A DNA stretch of 64,000 bases. It comes from Albifimbria verrucaria. Its lineage: Eukaryota; Ascomycota; Sordariomycetes; Hypocreales; Stachybotryaceae. Positions within the stretch are counted from its first letter, which is position 1, and each line of letters starts with the position of its first letter. Below, piece after piece: positions 58,617 to 64,000 of this stretch. The position numbers and the translations under genes were made by a program. The stretch spans positions 1-64,000 of the forward strand of contig JAHREC010000061.1 of the NCBI GenBank assembly GCA_020081605.1. The letters are read 5' to 3'. The notes beneath the pieces are model-generated. The model was not told where the DNA came from. It was given only the letters and a program-made list of their open reading frames with translations, and did no database searches.

Positions 58617-60772
58617 TCAGCTAGCAGCAATATGGAACAATACTGCCAAGAACTGGACTGGTTTGGTGGTTGTGAAGGCCACCTCCCCGTCAAGCATCAA
58701 AATGTCGTTCGTCTCACCGTCCGGCCAGTCCAGCTCTATCTCTAAGTCTAGGCTGCCCAACGTGATGATGCATTGTACCTTTGTTGTGGGCTCCAAAACA
58801 ATGATCTCACCTTGGGAGGCCCTCATTGGTTTGGAGCCGGGAAACATCTCGATTACATCCCGCTGGACATCATAGTAGTTTAACGCAAGCCAACCCATTT
58901 CGCCTAATTCCTCAATAAGTCTGTCTAAGTTTCTTGCAGCTCGTGAGACCCACGGTAGCTTGTATATTCCATCACAGATCATTTCACGATCAGAGTCTCT
59001 GAACATCAATTGGCCAATGAGTAGTGCTTCCTTTTGTGCTTCCCTTGATATTGGTATGCGCTTGTGGTGTAACAGGCCGTCATGTGGCGGAGCCGTGTAG
59101 TTTGCAAGTATGTCATCGAAATCGTCAACTTGCAAGTTTGTCGAAGGAGTCATGTAAGAGTATGGATGAGCTCGATAAGCGTTGTAACAGAATCTCTCAT
59201 AACCGATCAAGAAGTCCCGGGCAAGCTCTTGTTTTAGTGGGGAGATAGACTTGCTCATGGTGAACCCAACCACGATATCTCTCACGGCCGTGGAGAGTGT
59301 TTTGAATACATACAAGAGGCTGGCATGTGACGCAGTTGTATACTGTGCAGATATGACATCGCACTCGTCAACTTGCAAGTTTGTCGAAGGAGCCGCGTGA
59401 AAGTATGGATGAAACTCTGTACGATATTGTGTTCCCAGAGCCTCCTCACAGAATCTTTTGTAACCGATTAAGAAGTCCCAGGCAGGCTCTTGTTCTAGCG
59501 GGAGAGTGTCCATGGTGAAGTGATCCCTGATGAACCGATCCACGATCTCTTGCACGGCCGTGGAGAGACTTTTGAACACATCCAGCCTGTCCAAATAAAG
59601 TTCATATTCCACGGACACATTGGCAGACTCAGCAATGTTTATTGGCTGATTTGACAACGTATCCCGGACAGGGTCGTATCCACGACGAAATTGGGAGACA
59701 TATGCGATAGGTTGAGGAGATTCCCAAGACTCGCCAAAGAAAGGAGAATTCAGTTGCCCTGTCAACAAAGTAGCTTGGGGATACTGCACAAAAATACGCT
59801 TGCTAAGTGCCCTTGAAGCTTCTTCATGAAATCGTAGCGTAAAAGGATCGGAGATGTCACTGAAGAAGGTCGCTTGTCTTTGTGTTCATCTAGTGGGAAC
59901 AGATGCCGTCGGCTTTGAATGACTGGGATGGGCCACGGAAGTACTATATGCGATGGACAGTATGCGATATCGATATCAAATTTACTGAAATACTGCACGA
60001 CATCCAAGGCCATTGTTTCAGGAAAATCCGGGGTAATCAAAATTCGATGGATTCGTGAGTGTCGCTGTGACGTGACTGGTGGTTCCGGTAATTTGTCTCC
60101 TGTTTCGAGATCCTCTAGCCTTGAGGTGCAGCCAAACCACTTCTCAAACGTCATACCTGTACTCCTAGCTCTAGCCGACAATTTCCAGGATGCTTCATTG
60201 AAATGGATAGCCCAATCCAACCCGGGATTGTCGCCGAATCGAGTGAAACAAACATTATCCTCCTTGAAAGTGAGAGCCTTGGTTTGCCAGAACCGAGAGG
60301 TAATCTGAGGGGCTGCTGAATCCCCAGCAGCACTATCTGCGACAATGAAGGTCAATGCATGATCCGTGGAGTCAGAGGTTCCGCGACCTTCAACTTGTCC
60401 CATCTCAATGCTTATCGCCCCATCAATTTCACGAGCATAACCGAATCCAAACTTGTCCACTTTCCAGAATTCTGATTTGTGGACGTCCATTGAAGCAGTC
60501 ATAGCTTCGAGACGCCTGGCCGCCTCCTCGGTATCACTGCGGCCTGTAGGGCGTTTGAGTTTGTGTCGGTGGCGGAAATTCGAGAACCAGTTGTCAGAGA
60601 ATCCAGAAATGGCATTTTCAACATTCAGGCGCCGAATTGTGTTATACGGGATGCCAAAGCCAGCTTGCTCAATGGATTTAACATATGCGGCGAGTTTATC
60701 CTCATCTTCCTTATTCAACTTCAACCTTTTAGGCCTATGGGGACGACCCGCATGATTAACGAAGGTGAACAT
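58617..60772 (-). CDS. CENP-B/pogo transposase-derived protein with a duplicated C-terminal unit (one frame break)
   Basis: A 718-residue protein from ATG 60772 (MFTFVNHAGRPHRPKRLK). The N-terminus is a CENP-B-type helix-turn-helix (EDEDKLAAYVKSIEQAGFGI, FSDNWFSNFRHRHKLKRP). A DDE_1-like core follows: FWKVDKFGFGYA, HALTFIVADSAAGDSAAP, NPGLDWAIHFNEASWKL, HRILITPDFPETMALDVVQY and IDIAYCPSHIVLPWPIPV. In pogo transposases the second site reads LILDGH and is followed by HxxQPLD. Here it reads LITPDF and QPLD is absent, so transposition activity is unlikely. One base at the A run 59841-59844 joins the frames (LRFHEEASRALSKRIFVQYP). The C-terminal half has an internal duplication of about 80 residues: VFKSLSTAVQEIVDRF with PSTNLQVDECDVI, and VFKTLSTAVRDIVVGF with PSTNLQVDDFDDI. 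No inverted repeats flank it. This suggests a domesticated or decaying gene. Confidence 0.65.
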
Positions 60773-61621
60773 ATCCCGTCAATACTTGCCAATATGGAAA
60801 GACAACCACCTCTGTAGCAAGTGATAAGTTAATTTTTACCATCAAGGATCCAGCTCAAACCAGACCTGTTGCGCTGGTGACATAAACACACATGGATATT
60901 CGCGCCGACCTTTAATCCGGTTAGTAAGCGTGAATTCACAACATTATTGACACTGTGTAAACAAAGAAAGGGGTATCTGCAGGGTTGCTATTATACCGAC
61001 CTGTTTTACGTCCTTTCCACAGATGGCGGATGCCTCGTGCTCATTCGAAAGTTCATCTTCCATCGTCCCTTTGATGATTAAACCTCTTCATTGGTCCGGG
61101 GTTGTTAATTCCTTGTTCGACGTCTCGCATCAGTATTCAAAGAAATGTGAGCACCATGATATGTCACGGGGTGTAGCTTATTCGCGCTTAACACGAGCAT
61201 CGGTGTCGATTAATATATGCTTCAACGCCTCAACTGCTGACAGGATTCGAATGACCGCTCGGTCTCGTCCGCAGCAATGAAGCGAATATGGTCCCAGGAA
61301 CCAGGCATCTATATCTCCAGGCAAAGTGAAGGCCTCCCTTCAAAGGCTTCGAGGCTGAACTGGAAGCGTGTCGAATTATTCGGCGCAAAGCTGTGGTCTT
61401 GCTTAGAGCTCTGTTAGTTTTATAACTGTCCCATAATAGCCGACAAGGTCAATGGTACAAGCGATGGCACGGCCACAGGATCAATGACCCCAATGATGTT
61501 GTGGAGTTGGCCAACGACATTGCCTTGGGTTCTGCTCCGGCAGATAAATTTGCTCGACGGCATTGTCGCGATAGTTGTGAGTTCCAGGGTTGGCTGCTTT
61601 TTGCAAGCCCCGTCAATTTGC
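60773..61621. other. intergenic
   Basis: No terminal inverted repeats were seen next to the transposase-derived gene, and no other gene is supported. Confidence 0.35.
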
Positions 61622-61999
61622 TCAGCTGCGGACGAAGTAGAGGGCCAATTTCGGAGTAACCAAATCAGGTTCGGAAAAAGACTCGACATATATGGCAGCG
61701 ATTGTCGAAAGTGCTAGGATCAGCGGCAGCACAATTAACTCCAAGATAGGCACGACATCCCGATACAATGAACGGGCATTGAGAAATAGTGGGTAACGGC
61801 TAGGGCTCAGCCACGGACTCAATATTCTTGGTGAACCTAGATTGGATAGAATCGGCTCCAGCTCAGTCTCGGTCACTGGCTCAACATGCCCAATGATGGT
61901 GTATGTGTAGGCCAGGGGGCCTAGACAGCACTGTCTCAACCTTGGGTTCTTTATCGAGTCGACATCCTCGGCGTAGATGAGCTGCTGGGGAGTAAGCAT
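61622..61999 (-). CDS. hypothetical protein with one hydrophobic segment (possibly broken)
   Basis: Frame from ATG 61999 (MLTPQQLIYAEDVDSIKNPR) through LAYTYTIIGHVEPVTETELE, then a likely membrane helix (ILELIVLPLILALSTIAAIY) to a stop at 61622. A frame that continues downstream (SSAAEQIDGACKKQPTLEL, to 61420) may belong to the same gene after another missing base. No family recognised. Confidence 0.35.
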   Translation of the reverse strand: MLTPQQLIYAEDVDSIKNPRLRQCCLGPLAYTYTIIGHVEPVTETELEPILSNLGSPRILSPWLSPSRYPLFLNARSLYRDVVPILELIVLPLILALSTIAAIYVESFSEPDLVTPKLALYFVRS

Positions 62000-62973
62000 C
62001 TCAGGCTCGTTGTTGACTCGAGTTGCTAAAAAATGGTGGAAGATATCCTGTGTAGGCGCGGCGCAGGTGCCGATTCATGAATCGGCAAGGAACAGGACAG
62101 GGCAATGCAACAATACATATTTCTGGCTCGGGCTCAGGCTCTAAGACAGCTCGAACGGTTCCGTAATAAACAACTGCATGCTAAGAGTTCGAGAAATCGT
62201 TTGCGGCTCCTCTGGTCTTGTAATATGTCCATCGATTCTTTTCGAACTGTCGACAAGCCCAGCGTAGGCAGTGAAGACCCAGGCTCTGCTAAAGGCCTCA
62301 TACATACGTGTTTTGTATGACGCACGTGAGTGTGTGTGTGGATGAGATTACTTGCCAAAGGTGATTGCTTTCGAGAACATTCTTAATAGGTCTCATCCTT
62401 GAAGAGGATCTAGCCTATACAAGCTGATTGCATCAAGAATGAAGTTCCTGGATTTCTGCACCTTAATTGAACCTTAATTGAAGATGCATGTCATTGAAAC
62501 ATAGGGTGGTTGAGGTTTTGACGTATTGCCAGGACGTGAAAATCTTCAAAAGGCTGTTAGGTCGACTTGCCATGGCAATCTATCATCTGTAGCCAAACTG
62601 ATAAAGCGCGAGGTGTAGAAACTCTCACAAGAGACGAAATTGTCTGATCCCCGTCCATAGAAGACAATGTTCTAACATAACCCGCAAGTCGTAGCTGCAG
62701 GTTATGTCAGTAGTGCTTGCAAATTGGTCGCAGGCTTTATTCTGATATTCGTCGCGGCCTGTAGGCACTCAATACGGTAATCCTAGAGACCAGTAGATTG
62801 GTTTTCCTAGTTGGGAATACTAACATGTTTGAGCGGACAATAATTAACCTGTAACGACATCTCCCTTCCGGGGTTGACATTTCAGGTATGGATTGTGCGG
62901 CTGGATTAGAGGCGCATTCCTTGTTTGGAAGGGCTGGATAAAAAAGTTTTGCAAAACCAAAGGGTTTCTCGTT
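62000..62973. other. gene-free stretch
   Basis: Nothing recognised except a short GT-run near 62326-62340. Confidence 0.4.
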
Positions 62974-63357
62974 CTAGCCGGGCTCCTCGAAGCCGCCTAG
63001 TGTTTTTATCGGGCTTAATGAGCGTAGGGGTTTAGAGTAATGACGATGACAACGAAGCCGGGCCCTCTGCAACAAGATTAATGGGCATAGAAGGAAGGTT
63101 GATGGGTTTGGGAGTAGACTCGCCCAGTTCTGTTCACTCACGCTGGTTGTGCTTGAAGTTTCATGCCATCTGCTCGGTGCCACATACAGCATATGCGGCC
63201 AAGTCGAACCCTTTGGTGTCAGCGATTCCCAGCTGTTCCCACTAGCCACACGGATCATGTCTACAACGCAGTCGTACCGTGTATGGATGTTCAAGAATTC
63301 TTTGCCGAGACTAGGCGAAACTGCCGACAGTCCCTCCATCAACAATTCTAACGACAT
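62974..63357 (-). CDS. hypothetical reading frame, 127 aa
   Basis: Minus-strand frame whose first part (MSLELLMEGLSAVSPSLGKE, HTRYDCVVDMIRVASGN) looks coding, whereas the second half looks random. It may be a first exon, with GGGTTCGAC not a good donor. Family unknown. Confidence 0.2.
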   Translation of the reverse strand: MSLELLMEGLSAVSPSLGKEFLNIHTRYDCVVDMIRVASGNSWESLTPKGSTWPHMLYVAPSRWHETSSTTSVSEQNWASLLPNPSTFLLCPLILLQRARLRCHRHYSKPLRSLSPIKTLGGFEEPG

Positions 63358-63473
63358 CCAGGCGGAGGCGTCCTTAGATTAGTCCCATTCTCCAACAGTC
63401 GCATCGCATGCCTCGATCGCCCTCGGGAGATGGGTAGGTCCGCCTCGTCCATTGGTCCGACCTTGCGCAGGTG

Positions 63474-63950
63474 TCAACGGGTTACGAACGCCCGTGCCTG
63501 CGGCACCCAAAGGTCCTCGAACAGTACCCTCACGAGCTGGGCCACGCCTTGGGAGCGTAAGAAGGCTTCGTGGCCCATCTTGGCCAGCAGCAACTCACCT
63601 TCACGGCTCGAGGCGATATGCTCGCCGTAGTGGTTCCCGAGCTCGGCTATATCCAGGAGCAACAGTCGGCCTGATTCGCCAGGCCGTGGCCATTTCGACA
63701 CGTCGAGCATGCCCAGGCGATCTAGATCCAGTACGGGGATCTATGTAACGCCATCCTCGCGTTCGGAGGCAGTCGATTGTGTTGAGCGGCTCGAGTACGC
63801 GCTTTGGCAGGTGTCGTTCGAACCTTGAGAAGATGTGGCGCCTGAGACGATCGATTATGGCGACTCTCGAGGACTATGCCATATGGAGTACAAGGGCAAC
63901 ACTTTATTAGGTGGATCGAGTATTCCACATATGTGTTTTATATAGGAGGC
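63474..63950 (-). CDS. hypothetical gene fragment at the window edge
   Basis: The minus strand reads MLDVSKWPRPGESGRLLLLD, IAELGNHYGEHIASSREGEL and VRVLFEDLWVPQARAFVTR in one frame, preceded in another frame by RLRRHIFSRFERHLPKRVL and EPLNTIDCLRTRG. The region is GC-rich and protein-like and may be a gene split by a single missing base near 63725-63745. I do not recognise it. Confidence 0.3.
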
Positions 63951-64000
63951 GTGCCCATATGTCCAAAAAGCTAGACAACAACGAGGGATTAATGTCAATA

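Overview
The window looks like nuclear DNA of a filamentous ascomycete, most likely a Sordariomycete and probably order Hypocreales. The reasons are short introns (49-148 nt) with GT...CTRAY...YAG signals, filamentous-fungal families (an RPN4-type C2H2 factor, a CDK8/SSN3 kinase, an HMT1-type ABC transporter, a fungal LPXTG-domain surface protein, a DUF7732-type secreted protein), and an AT-rich island that looks mutated by RIP and holds solo LTRs. I recognised no tRNA, rRNA, CRISPR array or prokaryotic operon.

Layout. At 2.9-4.3 kb lies a conserved hypothetical gene (-), at 6.0-6.9 kb an LPXTG-type membrane protein (+), and at 8.9-9.9 kb a Nudix/DUF4743 hydrolase (+). At 10.8-12.0 kb is an SSN3-like kinase (-) that lacks its catalytic core, divergent from a Gln/His-rich Myb-type protein (12.8-14.1 kb, +). 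Two diverged copies of a segment carrying a tiny RING-like zinc-finger ORF lie at 8.0 and 15.6 kb. At 16.9-18.1 kb there are only weak remnants, then a small Cys motif protein (20.0-20.5 kb, -) and a secreted DUF7732-like protein (22.5-23.4 kb, -). A gene-poor stretch runs from 23.4 to 30.9 kb. RPN4-like (31.0-32.9 kb, +), the HMT1-like transporter (34.9-38.0 kb, +) and a multi-finger C2H2 protein (39.4-40.9 kb, +) follow. From 41 to 52 kb the region is mostly unassigned, with an orphan acidic protein (44.6-45.7 kb, -) and a small membrane protein (51.2-51.7 kb, -). At 52.77-54.72 kb is a RIP-altered, long-inverted-repeat transposon with two solo LTRs nested in it. From 55.4 to 60.8 kb there is a group of orphan genes, including a CENP-B/pogo-transposase-derived gene, with a 13-bp palindromic minisatellite against one start codon. 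The last 3 kb are unassigned.

Most recognisable genes are broken by single missing bases, and almost every break falls in or next to a short homopolymer that reads one base short. Adding one base at each site makes the spliced length of each gene divisible by three and keeps the family match running through. I therefore read most of these breaks as base-calling errors in the assembly, not as pseudogenes, and annotate the genes across them. The SSN3 gene is the exception, because its roughly 150-residue internal loss cannot be explained that way. Functions range over transcriptional control (RPN4, SSN3, Myb, C2H2), metal transport (HMT1) and surface proteins. They form no obvious pathway cluster.
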